Positions 8,963 through 17,805 of a DNA stretch of 64,000 bases are shown in pieces. The position numbers and the translations under genes are program-made. The stretch lies in contig NZ_DASTAT010000026.1 of assembly GCF_035712445.1 (NCBI RefSeq), positions 107,386-171,385 on the forward strand, read 5' to 3'. The notes beneath the pieces are model-generated. The model saw only the letters and a program-made list of their open reading frames with translations. It searched no databases and had not been told where the DNA came from. This stretch comes from Oligoflexus sp. Its GTDB lineage: Bacteria > Bdellovibrionota_B > Oligoflexia > Oligoflexales > Oligoflexaceae. The first letter of the stretch is position 1, and every line of letters begins with the position of its first letter.

Positions 8963-9438
8963 CAAGGCTGCGTTGGTTTTTGGTCTTTTGTTTCTTTCTG
9001 ACAGGAGGACGTTCCATGGCGGATGCCCATGAGGATGCGGTGGCTTCAGTTCTGAATCAATTTCACAAAGCGGCCGCGGACCATGATTTTCAGAAATACT
9101 TTGGCCTGATGACCGCGGATGCCGTCTTCATCGGCACCGATGCGACCGAGCGCTGGGATGTGAAAGCCTTCAAGGACTATGTGAAACCGCATTTTGATAA
9201 GGGCCGGGGCTGGAGCTATACACCCAGAACGCGGCATATCAGTTTTTCCAGGGATAAAAGCGTGGCCTGGTTCGATGAGATTCTGGAGAATGCCAAATAC
9301 GGAACCTGTCGCGGCACGGGCGTTTTGGTGAAGGATGGCAAAGACTGGAAAATAAGCCAGTATCATCTCACGATTCCAGTTCCGAATGAACTCGCCGATA
9401 CTCTTGTCAAACTGATCCAGACCCCCAAAGCGAAGTGA
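8959..9438 (+). CDS. exported NTF2/SnoaL-like protein
   Basis: 159 residues. The N-terminal signal peptide (WFLVFCFFLTGGRSMADA) is followed by one cone-shaped NTF2-like domain: VLNQFHKAAADHDFQKYF, then MTADAVFIGTDATERWD, then VAWFDEILE and KDWKISQYHLTIPVPN. This matches SnoaL-like proteins annotated as nuclear-transport-factor-2-family. Such domains bind small ligands or serve as scaffolds, and no catalytic set is evident. The start overlaps the stop of the ATP-grasp gene (ATGA), so the two are made together. Confidence 0.75.
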   Translation: MTRLRWFLVFCFFLTGGRSMADAHEDAVASVLNQFHKAAADHDFQKYFGLMTADAVFIGTDATERWDVKAFKDYVKPHFDKGRGWSYTPRTRHISFSRDKSVAWFDEILENAKYGTCRGTGVLVKDGKDWKISQYHLTIPVPNELADTLVKLIQTPKAK

Positions 9439-9502
9439 AGGCATTTCGTGACGAGCCCGAGGGTGGTAACCTGAATGTGGGGTGGACACGGAGGATCTCG
9501 TC

Positions 9503-9745
9503 ATGCCGATCTATGATTATAAATGCCAGCATTGTGCGCAAGAGTTTACGGTTCAGGCCAGCATGAAAGACCCGGAGCCGACTGCGGGCCCATCCTGCGA
9601 TGGACCCTGCCAGATTCAAAAATGTTTGAGCCGGGTGTTTGGTCAGGTGGCGGGAGCGCATCCCGCTCCCGTGGAAAGACCGAAGAGTCAGCCGCAGGAA
9701 AAGCCATCGCACGTCTGTTCGAAATACTGCGATCTGCATAAATAA
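9503..9745 (+). CDS. FmdB-type zinc-ribbon protein
   Basis: 80 residues beginning MPIYDYKCQHCAQEF, the canonical start of the FmdB/CxxC_CxxC regulatory zinc ribbon. The four predicted zinc ligands are C8, C11, C32 and C36 (CxxC ... CxxxC). The C-terminus carries a proline-rich stretch and then two more cysteines (HVCSKYC). The ATG at 9503 has GGAGG upstream; an earlier in-frame start at 9482 does not fit the family N-terminus. It converges with the MFS gene, leaving only a four-base gap. The family's function is poorly known. Confidence 0.85.
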   Translation: MPIYDYKCQHCAQEFTVQASMKDPEPTAGPSCDGPCQIQKCLSRVFGQVAGAHPAPVERPKSQPQEKPSHVCSKYCDLHK

Positions 9746-9749
9746 AGCT

Positions 9750-11048
9750 TCAGGCGCCCGCGACCTTTTCCGCCATGAAGCGCTTGTGCGTGCTTTGAAG
9801 ACCCAGCACGGCAACGATCCAGCCCAGCAGCATCAAACCCGCCGAAACAAAAAGCGAGCGCCCGCCGCCCATCGACTGGTAAAGGACACCGAAAGTCGCA
9901 GGGCCGACGATGCGGGCCAAAGCTCCCAAAGTCTGGGACGTTCCGAGCGCAAATCCCTGCATGTGATTCGGCGCAAGACGGCTGGTGAGGGACGAGATCG
10001 ACGGGTTGGATAAACCCGATCCGGCCGCGAGCGTGAAGAGAAAGAGATAAAGAAGCGGGAGGCTCGGAGCCACGAGAGGCAGGGCGATCATGGTGATGCC
10101 GAGCAGAAGCTGTCCGAGGTTCAGGGTTCGCACTTCACCCATTCTTTGAATCAGAGGTCGGGTCAGTCCGCCGTTTACGAGGACGAGCATAAAGCCGATG
10201 TACATGAAAGCATAGTACTGCTGCCTTTGCTCGGTGATCATGAAGGCATCATTCAGCATCAGCGACAAAACCGATTCCACACCGATAAAGCCGAACACCT
10301 GCAGAAACCCGAGCAGGAGAACGATGCGAAAGCCTTTGTCCTGCACAAGATGACGAAAATCCTGCCACCACACGCCGGTGATCTGCTCATCTTTTTTGCT
10401 CTCGCTGGCCTGCTTCACATGCGTGATCAGATCGCGCATCTCGGGTCCGGCGAGTCCATGATGCGTTTCCGGCAGACGCCGCGCGACGACGATCAGGTTG
10501 AAGAGATTCAGAACGGCCGCGGCGATACCGATGCCCAAAAGCGATTCATTGGGGAAGAGAAGACTGATCAAAGCCCCAATCGCCGGCCCCAAGGAAAAAC
10601 CGAGACCGAAGGCGATGCCGATCAGAGCCATGCTTTTGCCGCGTTCCTGCGGAGTGGTGACATCCGAGATACAGGCCTGGGCCACGGAAATGTTACCCGA
10701 GGCCATGCCGGCGATGAAACGCACGGCGAGGAGTATGGGGTAGCTTTGAGCGAGGCCGGTCAGAACCTGAGCAACCGTCGAGACGGCAACCGTTCCCAAT
10801 AAAAGTTTTTTACGTCCCATGGAATCCGAGAGCCGCCCGAGTATGGCCACAGCCAGGAGCGTACCGAGGGAATAAAGACTGGCAACAGCGACCGCTTCGC
10901 TATCCGATGCTCCAAAGCGGCGAGCGACCAAAGGTATGACAGGTATGAACATACCGAAACCAACGAGGTCCAGGAATATCGTGAGGAACACCGAGCCCAG
11001 CACGTTCTTCCGGATTTTTTCCTTGGTTATTCCAGCCGCGTTCATCAT
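9750..11048 (-). CDS. MFS transporter, TetA-like 12-TM drug exporter
   Basis: 432 residues with about twelve hydrophobic helices. Loop 2-3 carries the MFS motif A (GRLSDSMGRKKLL). Helix 4-5 carries GMASGNISVAQACISDVTTP, and motif C-like glycines lie in GIAFGLGFSLGPAIGAL. These are features of the TetA/Bcr proton antiporter branch. The substrate is unknown. The start has GGAGGGA just upstream; ATG codons at 11048 and 11045 are both possible. It stands alone on the minus strand, convergent with the zinc-ribbon gene. Confidence 0.88.
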   Translation of the reverse strand: MMNAAGITKEKIRKNVLGSVFLTIFLDLVGFGMFIPVIPLVARRFGASDSEAVAVASLYSLGTLLAVAILGRLSDSMGRKKLLLGTVAVSTVAQVLTGLAQSYPILLAVRFIAGMASGNISVAQACISDVTTPQERGKSMALIGIAFGLGFSLGPAIGALISLLFPNESLLGIGIAAAVLNLFNLIVVARRLPETHHGLAGPEMRDLITHVKQASESKKDEQITGVWWQDFRHLVQDKGFRIVLLLGFLQVFGFIGVESVLSLMLNDAFMITEQRQQYYAFMYIGFMLVLVNGGLTRPLIQRMGEVRTLNLGQLLLGITMIALPLVAPSLPLLYLFLFTLAAGSGLSNPSISSLTSRLAPNHMQGFALGTSQTLGALARIVGPATFGVLYQSMGGGRSLFVSAGLMLLGWIVAVLGLQSTHKRFMAEKVAGA

Positions 11049-11139
11049 TCCCTCCGTCCAAGTTTCGCATGACGCTGTATTTTATCACAGCTCTAGCAAA
11101 GTTCGCTGAGGGATAAAAGCTGAATCATTTGACGCAGAA

Positions 11140-11163
11140 ACCCCAGAGGGTGACCTCTGGGGT
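11140..11163 (-). terminator. hairpin terminator after the Cys-rich lipoprotein gene
   Basis: A perfect nine-base stem CCCCAGAGG (11141-11149) / CCTCTGGGG (11154-11162) with loop GTGA lies just beyond the stop of the leftward lipoprotein gene. On the minus strand it is followed by a short TTTC run only, so the intrinsic signal is moderate. Confidence 0.6.
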
Positions 11164-11191
11164 TGGCAGGAATAAGGAGCTGACGCCAGTA

Positions 11192-13276
11192 TCAGGGCGA
11201 AAGGATCACGATCGTTTTCACCGTACCGGTCAACCCTGTTTTGATGGTCCGCGTGTAAGGTGCGGCTTCCAGCATGGTACCAAAACTGTAGGCGTTGGTG
11301 CCGAAATCAAGACCATCGTAATAGAGTTTGCCAGTTTCTCCCGAGGCCGAGAGGTTATAGGCTTCGAAGTTCTCTGCGACGGTGACCGCGGCGCTGTTCT
11401 CGTACTTCTTCAGATAGTATTTACCTGTGGTCGTGTTGTAGGACGAGAAGTAAGGCTGATCACCCACAAGCCAGAGGTTGATCGCCTGCTCATCGGTGCC
11501 CGAAAGCAACGAGAGGGTTTTGGTGGTGCTGTTCACCTTGGCGAGACCTTTGTACTCGTCGGTCCAGTTGTAGTTGTTGGTGCTGCCGTCGGTGGATTTA
11601 ACCTGGCAGTTCATCCAGCCGCGGGTATAGATAGCCGCCGGAATCGTGCTGTTGCTCGTTAAAACCGGAGTACTGTAAAAGCTGCTGCTGGCAATATATC
11701 CACCGCCGCTTGTCGCTCCGCACAAACTGGACGCAACGTTGTTATAGTTCACGTCCCGGTAGTTCCATGTCCCCGAGGCCGTGATGCAATCGGCCCGATT
11801 GGATGCACTTGTACTGCAGTAGCCATCTTCGGTCCACGTTCCGCTGGCGCCTTCGCACAGACCTTTCGAACCGTAGGTGCTGTCACCATAGAGGTAGGGT
11901 ATGCCTTTGACAACGCAGTGAGCACCCTTGACGTTCAATCCACAGGTCAACTCACCTTCTTTCTTCTTCCGCACCTGACCAATCACGTAAACTTCACCCG
12001 TCGAAGTCTGCTTGATAGCCGAGATCTGAGAACCACCACCCGCAAACACCTGGCCACTGCTTTCGCAACGGGATTTGAATTCGTTGATCCAGGCGACACT
12101 TGGGTTTTGGTTTCCGTTTGTATAACCTGTATCATAAACAGCCACATCCGCCGTACGGGTCATATTAATCCAGCTCCAGATATCAGAACCGCAGGTAATC
12201 GCCGGCTTGATGCGGTCAGCAGCACTCGATCCACCTGTGGGATCGAAGTTAAAGAGACAGGCGCTATCCCACGATGCCGTCTTGGAACTCGTAGGATCCG
12301 GACCGAAGAACACGGCCTTGTCACCCGTGCTGCTCGCGGTTGGTTCGAACACGAAGTTCCACCAATCCCGGGCGATCTCAATGATACTGTTGCCAGGCGA
12401 AACGTAGCGGAAGAAACCACCGCCGCTGCCGCCACCACCGTTCTGACAGTTGCTGGAACCGGTGTAGAAAATACCACCGGCCTTCGTCACCAAAAAGTCC
12501 TGCACGCAGATGTTGCTGTTGATCATCTCGGTGACTTTGCCATCCGCAGTGCGCTTGTACACAACCATTTTCCCGTTTCCGTTAGGAAGCGAACCGGGAT
12601 AATACACGTTGGATTCACTGTCGAACTGGAAGACCGAGTTCCGCTGGGCCTGCCAGGTATCAACAAAGTGGAGGTTATCAAGGCACTCAAGGTTGCCGGC
12701 ATCAGCAGGAGGATTGGCAATCAGTTCTTCGATCGTTCCACCCTTCACCTTAAAGATCTGGCACATGTTGCCGGAAGAAGGTTCCCAGGCGTCGCTCCAA
12801 TCCCCATCATCAGGGGCTTTGTAGACGAAGGAGCGTTCAAAGTGCAGATAGATTTCCTTATTGGGCGAAATCGCAATCGTCTTCACAGCCGGCAGCTTGG
12901 GTTTGCAGCACCAACCATTATTGTTTTTCTCATCCTCCTCGCCACCCGAGGAGATCGCCGAACTCACTTCACCATCCGAACCCACTTTCGCCAGCGAGCC
13001 ATCGCCGCTCGTCCCAGTTTCCGCCAGCGAAAGGTTGACAGGACCATCTTCACCACCGATCAAACGCAAAGAACTCGTGGTCTGATTCGGGTCGATAACC
13101 AGCACACCGACGGCGCCGGAGAAGTCTGCTTTCACATCGGTCAAGGCCTGCTGGCCGCCACCATTCATGGGGCCACCACCTTTGCGGCCATCATCTTTCT
13201 TGCCGCCACAGGATTGCAGAAGAATCATACTCGCAAGGCTTAGAGTCAACGTATGGACAGTCTTGATACGCAACAT
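11192..13276 (-). CDS. large Gly/Ser/Asn/Cys-rich surface lipoprotein
   Basis: 694 residues. The signal peptide ends in a lipobox (LLQSC, C23) and is followed by a Gly-rich linker, so it is a lipoprotein of the outer membrane or surface. The body is rich in Gly, Ser, Asn, Thr and aromatic residues. A cysteine module with C-x-x-A-S-G-T-W recurs near the middle (CEGASGTW, CITASGTW). Phrases such as KTIAISPNKEIYLHF and GGIFYTG resemble beta-propeller blades, so a propeller-like fold is plausible but unproven. AGAGGGAG precedes the ATG. No function is assigned; adhesion or surface sensing is speculation. Confidence 0.65.
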   Translation of the reverse strand: MLRIKTVHTLTLSLASMILLQSCGGKKDDGRKGGGPMNGGGQQALTDVKADFSGAVGVLVIDPNQTTSSLRLIGGEDGPVNLSLAETGTSGDGSLAKVGSDGEVSSAISSGGEEDEKNNNGWCCKPKLPAVKTIAISPNKEIYLHFERSFVYKAPDDGDWSDAWEPSSGNMCQIFKVKGGTIEELIANPPADAGNLECLDNLHFVDTWQAQRNSVFQFDSESNVYYPGSLPNGNGKMVVYKRTADGKVTEMINSNICVQDFLVTKAGGIFYTGSSNCQNGGGGSGGGFFRYVSPGNSIIEIARDWWNFVFEPTASSTGDKAVFFGPDPTSSKTASWDSACLFNFDPTGGSSAADRIKPAITCGSDIWSWINMTRTADVAVYDTGYTNGNQNPSVAWINEFKSRCESSGQVFAGGGSQISAIKQTSTGEVYVIGQVRKKKEGELTCGLNVKGAHCVVKGIPYLYGDSTYGSKGLCEGASGTWTEDGYCSTSASNRADCITASGTWNYRDVNYNNVASSLCGATSGGGYIASSSFYSTPVLTSNSTIPAAIYTRGWMNCQVKSTDGSTNNYNWTDEYKGLAKVNSTTKTLSLLSGTDEQAINLWLVGDQPYFSSYNTTTGKYYLKKYENSAAVTVAENFEAYNLSASGETGKLYYDGLDFGTNAYSFGTMLEAAPYTRTIKTGLTGTVKTIVILSP

Positions 13277-13447
13277 AGATCAGCTCCCTCTTTCAATAAC
13301 GTAGAGGGCTTCGTCCGATCTTTATACGCGCGGAAGTTATTTCGTTAGTTCGAGGATTTCACTGCAGAATTCATAGGGCTATTTCCGGTACTCATTTTAC
13401 AAAAGGTATCTCAATAATATGTTTTTATAAAGCATTCTTACGTGCGA

Positions 13448-14143
13448 TCACTTTTTGGTCGCATTCAGGTAGTTGATGAGCTTTTCCTTCTGCGTCGCGC
13501 CTTCCTGTTGATCAATCTGGGTCAACACCGTCTGCGCGGCCGCGGGAACGCCTTCGCCGCCGGTGGCTGCCACCTGGCTGAAGTTGTTCAGGATATTACT
13601 GACATCGTCATCGGTCATGCTCTCCAGGCGGGAGGGATCCAGGGATCCTTCCGGTGTGACCTGGGCAAAGCGATTGATATACATGATCCCATAGGCCGAC
13701 TGATAGAATTCCAGCTGGACAGCAGCGCCGGATGCGTAAGCGACCTCGCTATTGTCTTTACTGCGAAGTTCAGCGGGTATGCTAAGGAGAGTGTCCTTGG
13801 CCAGTGCCATGCGTTCCAGTTCTTCTGCTGTGGGATCAGCAGGCAGGAAACTTCCTAACGCATCCAAAAGTGAACCGGAACCGCCTACGTTGCTCTTCGC
13901 CACGGCGATGATATCAAAACCTGCGGAGGCCGCGTAAGCCGCAGCCAGATACCGATAGCGTACATATTCTTCCGGCTCGGCTTCCACCAGTTCCTTATAA
14001 AGTTCAATCGCGGTTTCATAATCCAAGGCGTCAAGGGCCTCGCGCGCCTTTTCCTCCTGGGTCAGCGTCGCATAAAGTTTGGCCTTGCTGCTCGTATCGC
14101 AGGCGAAAAGAACGAGGGTGAACAAACAGCACAGAATGCGCAT
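13448..14143 (-). CDS. TPR-like lipoprotein
   Basis: 231 residues. A very short signal peptide ends in a lipobox (LVLFAC, C15). The segment KAREALDALDYETAIELY reads as a tetratricopeptide-type helical hairpin, and AAAYAASAGF as the next helix. The rest is helical and unassigned. Only ten bases separate its start from the stop of the upstream barrel gene, so the two form an operon and probably act together in the outer membrane. Most likely an accessory lipoprotein, but function is unknown. Confidence 0.65.
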   Translation of the reverse strand: MRILCCLFTLVLFACDTSSKAKLYATLTQEEKAREALDALDYETAIELYKELVEAEPEEYVRYRYLAAAYAASAGFDIIAVAKSNVGGSGSLLDALGSFLPADPTAEELERMALAKDTLLSIPAELRSKDNSEVAYASGAAVQLEFYQSAYGIMYINRFAQVTPEGSLDPSRLESMTDDDVSNILNNFSQVAATGGEGVPAAAQTVLTQIDQQEGATQKEKLINYLNATKK

Positions 14144-14153
14144 ACATAACTCC

Positions 14154-15251
14154 CTAAAAGCCGAAACTGGTGTAGATCGTCACCATGTTCCGCTGCCGAT
14201 CGCCGGGATAGGTTCCCAGTTCCCGCCCATAGGCGGTCACGCCCAGTTTGAACAAAAAAAGATCCAAACGCAGCCCAGCCGTGGGTATGCCCTGATAAAG
14301 GCCACAGGCCACGCCCAGCATATTGCGCAGCATAAAGCGCGCGCCCAGGTAGACCTTTTTAAAGGTTTTTTCCTCATATTCATTGGTGATATCACGGTAG
14401 TCGAGGCTCAGGTGCAAAACTTCCTTGGTGCCGTGAAGGGCAAGGCCGAATCCTGCGTTATAAGTCTGAGGAAAGCTGGCCTGGTCGCCGGTGAAGCGCG
14501 TGCTGCCGATATCTTCGACTTTGAGGCCCATGCTCAGATCCAGATGATGCCCCTGCCAAAGAAAGAGCATGCCAAGGTCCGAGCCTGTGCCTTGATTCAT
14601 GGCGATTTGCTCCCTTAGAGCCGACGTATCCGAACTGAGCTGGCGAATCTTTTCCTGATCGGTAAGGGGGACTTTGATTTCCGGCTCACTGGCGTAAAGA
14701 TGCTTGGCCGTGAAACCGAGCGAAAACCACCGCGCAGGTCGCAGGGCATAGCTCGTCAGGACACCGCCATAGGCTTCGACACCGAAATTCACGCTCGGCA
14801 GACCATCATCACCAAAGCGCTCACCCGCGATATCCACTTCCACCCGATCAAAGACGCTGATCGCAAAGTTCTGATTCAGAAAACTCAAGGTCGCGGTTTG
14901 CCCAAGATGGACGGAGCGGGAGAAAAGTTCATCGACATAATCCGATTCTCCGCTGCCGGTCGCGCCGCCCAGGCTTCCATTCTGCGCGCTTTGGGCCAGA
15001 TCGCGATCAAGGATGAAACCAGCCTGAAAGCCCATCCAGCGAATCCAGGCGCCGCCCAAAGGCAGAAGAGCAGGATTGGCAAAGACGATTCCTTCCTGAC
15101 TGGCCCTGGTCAGCGTCGTTCCCCCAGCAGCCAGATCGAAAGGTTCGGTGTAAAGAAGCTCGCTGCTGCTCTTTCCCCAAAGGGGTCCTGCAGCGCCCAG
15201 GAAAGCCAGGGCGGCGATGCTTACCTTATAAAAATATTTTTTCAAAAACAT
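14154..15251 (-). CDS. outer-membrane beta-barrel protein (OmpP1/PorV-like)
   Basis: 365 residues. The signal peptide ends at LGAAGPLWG. The segment GIVFANPALLPLGGAWIRWMGF resembles the N-terminal 'NPAxL' signature of FadL/PorV/UPF0164-type barrels. Many amphipathic strands follow, and the final residues IYTSFGF end in the aromatic residue needed for barrel insertion. It is first in an operon with the TPR lipoprotein. Substrate or partner unknown; transport of hydrophobic compounds or a scaffold role are both possible. Confidence 0.68.
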   Translation of the reverse strand: MFLKKYFYKVSIAALAFLGAAGPLWGKSSSELLYTEPFDLAAGGTTLTRASQEGIVFANPALLPLGGAWIRWMGFQAGFILDRDLAQSAQNGSLGGATGSGESDYVDELFSRSVHLGQTATLSFLNQNFAISVFDRVEVDIAGERFGDDGLPSVNFGVEAYGGVLTSYALRPARWFSLGFTAKHLYASEPEIKVPLTDQEKIRQLSSDTSALREQIAMNQGTGSDLGMLFLWQGHHLDLSMGLKVEDIGSTRFTGDQASFPQTYNAGFGLALHGTKEVLHLSLDYRDITNEYEEKTFKKVYLGARFMLRNMLGVACGLYQGIPTAGLRLDLFLFKLGVTAYGRELGTYPGDRQRNMVTIYTSFGF

Positions 15252-15368
15252 AAAAGAATCCCGCTTCTTCTCAACCTCTATCGGGCGGCGGACGCGAAAT
15301 CTGAAAGGAATGTACGATAAGGGGAGGGTCAGAGGACGTGGAGCATTATCGCGGCGGAGGCCAGGGCT

Positions 15369-16121
15369 TTGTTCCGAATCTTTTTACGAAAAAAACTGCA
15401 TTCGGGTCGTAAGACCAAAAAGCGCAAGCTTCCGAGCCGGGCGTCAGCGGGCAAGAATCGTCGCCTTTATGAGCGCTATCAGGTCGACCAGCAGCATCTG
15501 ACCGTGATGAATGATCAGGACATTCTGGTGATTCGTGATATTTCCGCCAAAGGCTTCTGCAGCGACGTTTCCCGCCGGGCCTATGATCGCTTTGAACTGA
15601 ATGATATCTATGCGGCCCGGATGCGCTATCACGGGGATGTCCAGGATATCCAGGTGAAGGTGGCCTGGAAGAGGCAGCAGCAGGTGGGTTTTGAGCTCTA
15701 TAAACCGGATGCCCGCATGCTTGGTTTCTTCCGCAGCCTCTTGCGTCCGATCGAACTCGCCAATTCCCTGTCACCCGTGGATGCCGCCTTCATGCGGGAT
15801 CAACATGCGGGGCTAGCCTGGTTTCACGGTGAAGATGCGGATCTGCATATCTGGTTGAGTGAGGAGGAAGGTGTTTCCGCCTGGCAGCTGATTGCGGACA
15901 ATCACATCGTCGAATGGTCGTCGGTGCATGGACTCAAGACCGGCGGTATCAAACATGATAACCGCACCGAACTAGGTATTTTGGAACCCGGTGAAGCCTT
16001 CAAGATCATGGATCAGGAACCAAATCCTGATCGGGTCCGGCTCGCTGCCGATGTGATCGCGGCCCTCCCCTTTCCCGAACGCGGCGACCTTGTGAAAACT
16101 CTGGATGAGCTGGCCGGTTGA
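15369..16121 (+). CDS. PilZ-domain protein (c-di-GMP effector candidate)
   Basis: 250 residues. The N-terminal third carries both PilZ signatures: R-x-x-x-R (R32/R36 in RRLYERYQV) and D-x-S-x-x-G (D57-G62, RDISAKGF). These bind cyclic di-GMP. The C-terminal ~130 residues are unrecognised. The start is a TTG at 15369, supported by GGAGG (15356-15360) eight bases upstream; no ATG gives a full PilZ domain. The very basic N-terminus (FLRKKLHSGRKTKKRKL) may contact membrane or RNA. It is divergent from the barrel gene, with promoters in 15252-15368. Confidence 0.75.
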   Translation: MFRIFLRKKLHSGRKTKKRKLPSRASAGKNRRLYERYQVDQQHLTVMNDQDILVIRDISAKGFCSDVSRRAYDRFELNDIYAARMRYHGDVQDIQVKVAWKRQQQVGFELYKPDARMLGFFRSLLRPIELANSLSPVDAAFMRDQHAGLAWFHGEDADLHIWLSEEEGVSAWQLIADNHIVEWSSVHGLKTGGIKHDNRTELGILEPGEAFKIMDQEPNPDRVRLAADVIAALPFPERGDLVKTLDELAG

Positions 16122-16187
16122 CACTGGACAAGGCTCAGGTTCCTGGCTAGATTAGCGCTGTAACGCTGCGCGCTGGAGAGCCGATCC

Positions 16188-16523
16188 ATGAAGAAAACCA
16201 CGGAACGAGACCGCGTCGTCAAACTCTTTACCCAGTATCTCGTCGGCTCCATCGGCCGCCGCGGCGACAAAAATGACACATCGCTTTCGGGGGCCAAGGA
16301 ATTTCTCACGGCCATGGCCAGTTGGGCCGGCAAGGGCAAGGATGAACTCGTGCAGGTGATCTGCCGCGAGATCGGAACCGCCACCGCGATGGTTCTGAAA
16401 GAGCCTTTGGGGAAGCTGCTCGAAAATAAAAAAATTCATATCACGATCGAACTGGTCCCGCATGAATCGCAAAAGAAAAACGTTCGGAAAAAAACCACAG
16501 TCCGCCTCGAAGACAACGCCTGA
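16188..16523 (+). CDS. unknown cytoplasmic protein (111 aa)
   Basis: No family recognised. The protein has an Arg/Lys-rich N-terminus, a central helical part (ELVQVICREIGTATAMVLKEPLGKLLENKK) resembling short coiled-coil regulators, and a basic tail. GGAG lies about nine bases before the ATG. The last 62 bases overlap the start of the methyltransferase gene in another frame, suggesting co-translation, so an RNA-related role is possible but unproven. Confidence 0.55.
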   Translation: MKKTTERDRVVKLFTQYLVGSIGRRGDKNDTSLSGAKEFLTAMASWAGKGKDELVQVICREIGTATAMVLKEPLGKLLENKKIHITIELVPHESQKKNVRKKTTVRLEDNA

Positions 16524-17778
16524 GACTATAACCCTGACACTGGAATCCGTCGCATTCGGAGGCTATGCCCTCACCCGACGTGACGGCAAAGTTTATTTCG
16601 TGGCGGATGCGCTGCCCGGGGAAACCGTGGCCGCGGACATTATCCAGAACAAGGATCGCTTTGCCAAAGCGCGCGTCACGTCCCGCCTGGCTGCTCCCGA
16701 TTATGCCGTGCCTGCGCCCTGCCCTTATGCAGAACGCTGTGGAGGCTGTCATTGGCAGCGTGTGCCCTATGCGATGCAGAAGACGTGGAAGGCCGGATTT
16801 ATTGAAGATGCCTTGCAAAGGATCGGCGGCATCCCCGCGGGGACTTATCCCTTTGCGATGCACGCCTCGCCGGACGAGCTGCATTATCGCAATCGCATCG
16901 ATGTGAAGTGGCAGCTGACCCCCGAGGGAAAAGTACAGATCGGCTATTATGCGAAAAGTTCCCATGATCTGGTTCCGATCGAACGCTGCTGGATTGCAGA
17001 TGAAAGGATCAACCAGGTCCTGCAGGAATGTGTGAGGCTGAGTTTTCCGAAGAGGGAACGAAGCTTTCAGACGAGCCTTGAATTTCAGGTGATTGCCGAT
17101 GGTCGGGTGCTGGTGTCCGGTCAGGAGATTCCGCCCGGTTTCTGGCAGGATTTGAAGAAGGCTGTGGACCAAAATTCCATTCTGCAGCGTACTCTCATTG
17201 TGGATTCCCGGGAATTCGTACTGCTGGAGGAATGGGACGGGCTCCGCTTTCACACCCGCGCGGGGCAGTTTCAGCAGGTGAATCTGCCGGCCAATCGCTT
17301 TCTGCGGGGATGGGTTCGGGATTTTGCAAGGCAGCATAAAGTGCAGAATGCTGTTGATCTTTACTGTGGCAGCGGCAATCTTTCCCTGGCTTTGGCTCGT
17401 GATGGCATCCAGGTTTTCGGGGTGGAAGCCTATGCGCCTTCCATTGAAGCCGCTGTTTATAATACGAAGCAGAATCAATTAAACGCGCGGTATGCAGCGG
17501 GAGATGCACAGGACATCCGGCAGCTGTTTCCCGATCTGCCTGCCCTTGATCTTCTGATCGTCGATCCTCCGCGCCGCGGCATGGCCGAGGCCGTAGCGCC
17601 GGTTCTGGAGTTGGGGGCTTCACGCATTATTTATGTCAGCTGCGATCCCAATACGCTGGCGCGGGATTTGAAGATTATGCTGGCGGCTGGTTATGATCTG
17701 GACGATGTGAAGGGATTGGATTTTTTTCCACAGAGCTATCATGTCGAGACAGTGGCTGTGCTGAAGAAAAACCCCTGA
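16462..17778 (+). CDS. RNA (uracil-5-)-methyltransferase, RumA/RlmD-TrmA family
   Basis: 438 residues, the usual length. The order is: an N-terminal TRAM domain (about 20-78), 4Fe-4S ligands (CPYAERCGGC plus the cysteine in PIERC), an RNA-binding insertion, then the SAM-methyltransferase fold with YCGSGNLSLAL, DPPRRG, catalytic cysteine in YVSCDPNTLARDL and the general-base glutamate in HVETVAVL. It methylates C5 of uridine in rRNA or tRNA; TRAM plus Fe-S favours an RlmD-like 23S rRNA enzyme, but the site cannot be set from sequence. It overlaps the 111-residue unknown gene. Confidence 0.92.
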   Translation: MNRKRKTFGKKPQSASKTTPETITLTLESVAFGGYALTRRDGKVYFVADALPGETVAADIIQNKDRFAKARVTSRLAAPDYAVPAPCPYAERCGGCHWQRVPYAMQKTWKAGFIEDALQRIGGIPAGTYPFAMHASPDELHYRNRIDVKWQLTPEGKVQIGYYAKSSHDLVPIERCWIADERINQVLQECVRLSFPKRERSFQTSLEFQVIADGRVLVSGQEIPPGFWQDLKKAVDQNSILQRTLIVDSREFVLLEEWDGLRFHTRAGQFQQVNLPANRFLRGWVRDFARQHKVQNAVDLYCGSGNLSLALARDGIQVFGVEAYAPSIEAAVYNTKQNQLNARYAAGDAQDIRQLFPDLPALDLLIVDPPRRGMAEAVAPVLELGASRIIYVSCDPNTLARDLKIMLAAGYDLDDVKGLDFFPQSYHVETVAVLKKNP

Positions 17779-17801
17779 CGCCCGAGCATCAGGGGCCTTT
17801 T
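17765..17801 (-). terminator. intrinsic terminator between rlmD-like gene and argH
   Basis: The stem CCCCTGA (17772-17778) / TCAGGGG (17789-17795) is followed on the minus strand by TTTTTCTT, a good rho-independent terminator for argH. The plus-strand side has CCTTTT after the stem, so it may work in both directions. Its left arm overlaps the stop codon of the methyltransferase gene. Confidence 0.85.
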
Positions 17802-17805
17802 GGGA

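Noticed and set aside
11918-13243. 441-codon plus-strand frame
   Set aside because: It is antisense to the lipoprotein gene with a proper lipobox; the translation is Thr/Arg-rich without motifs, as expected of a shadow.
16118-16153. TTGACA as a promoter -35 box before the 111-residue gene
   Set aside because: The nearest -10-like hexamer (TAGATT) is about 24 bases away, too far for a standard sigma-70 promoter.
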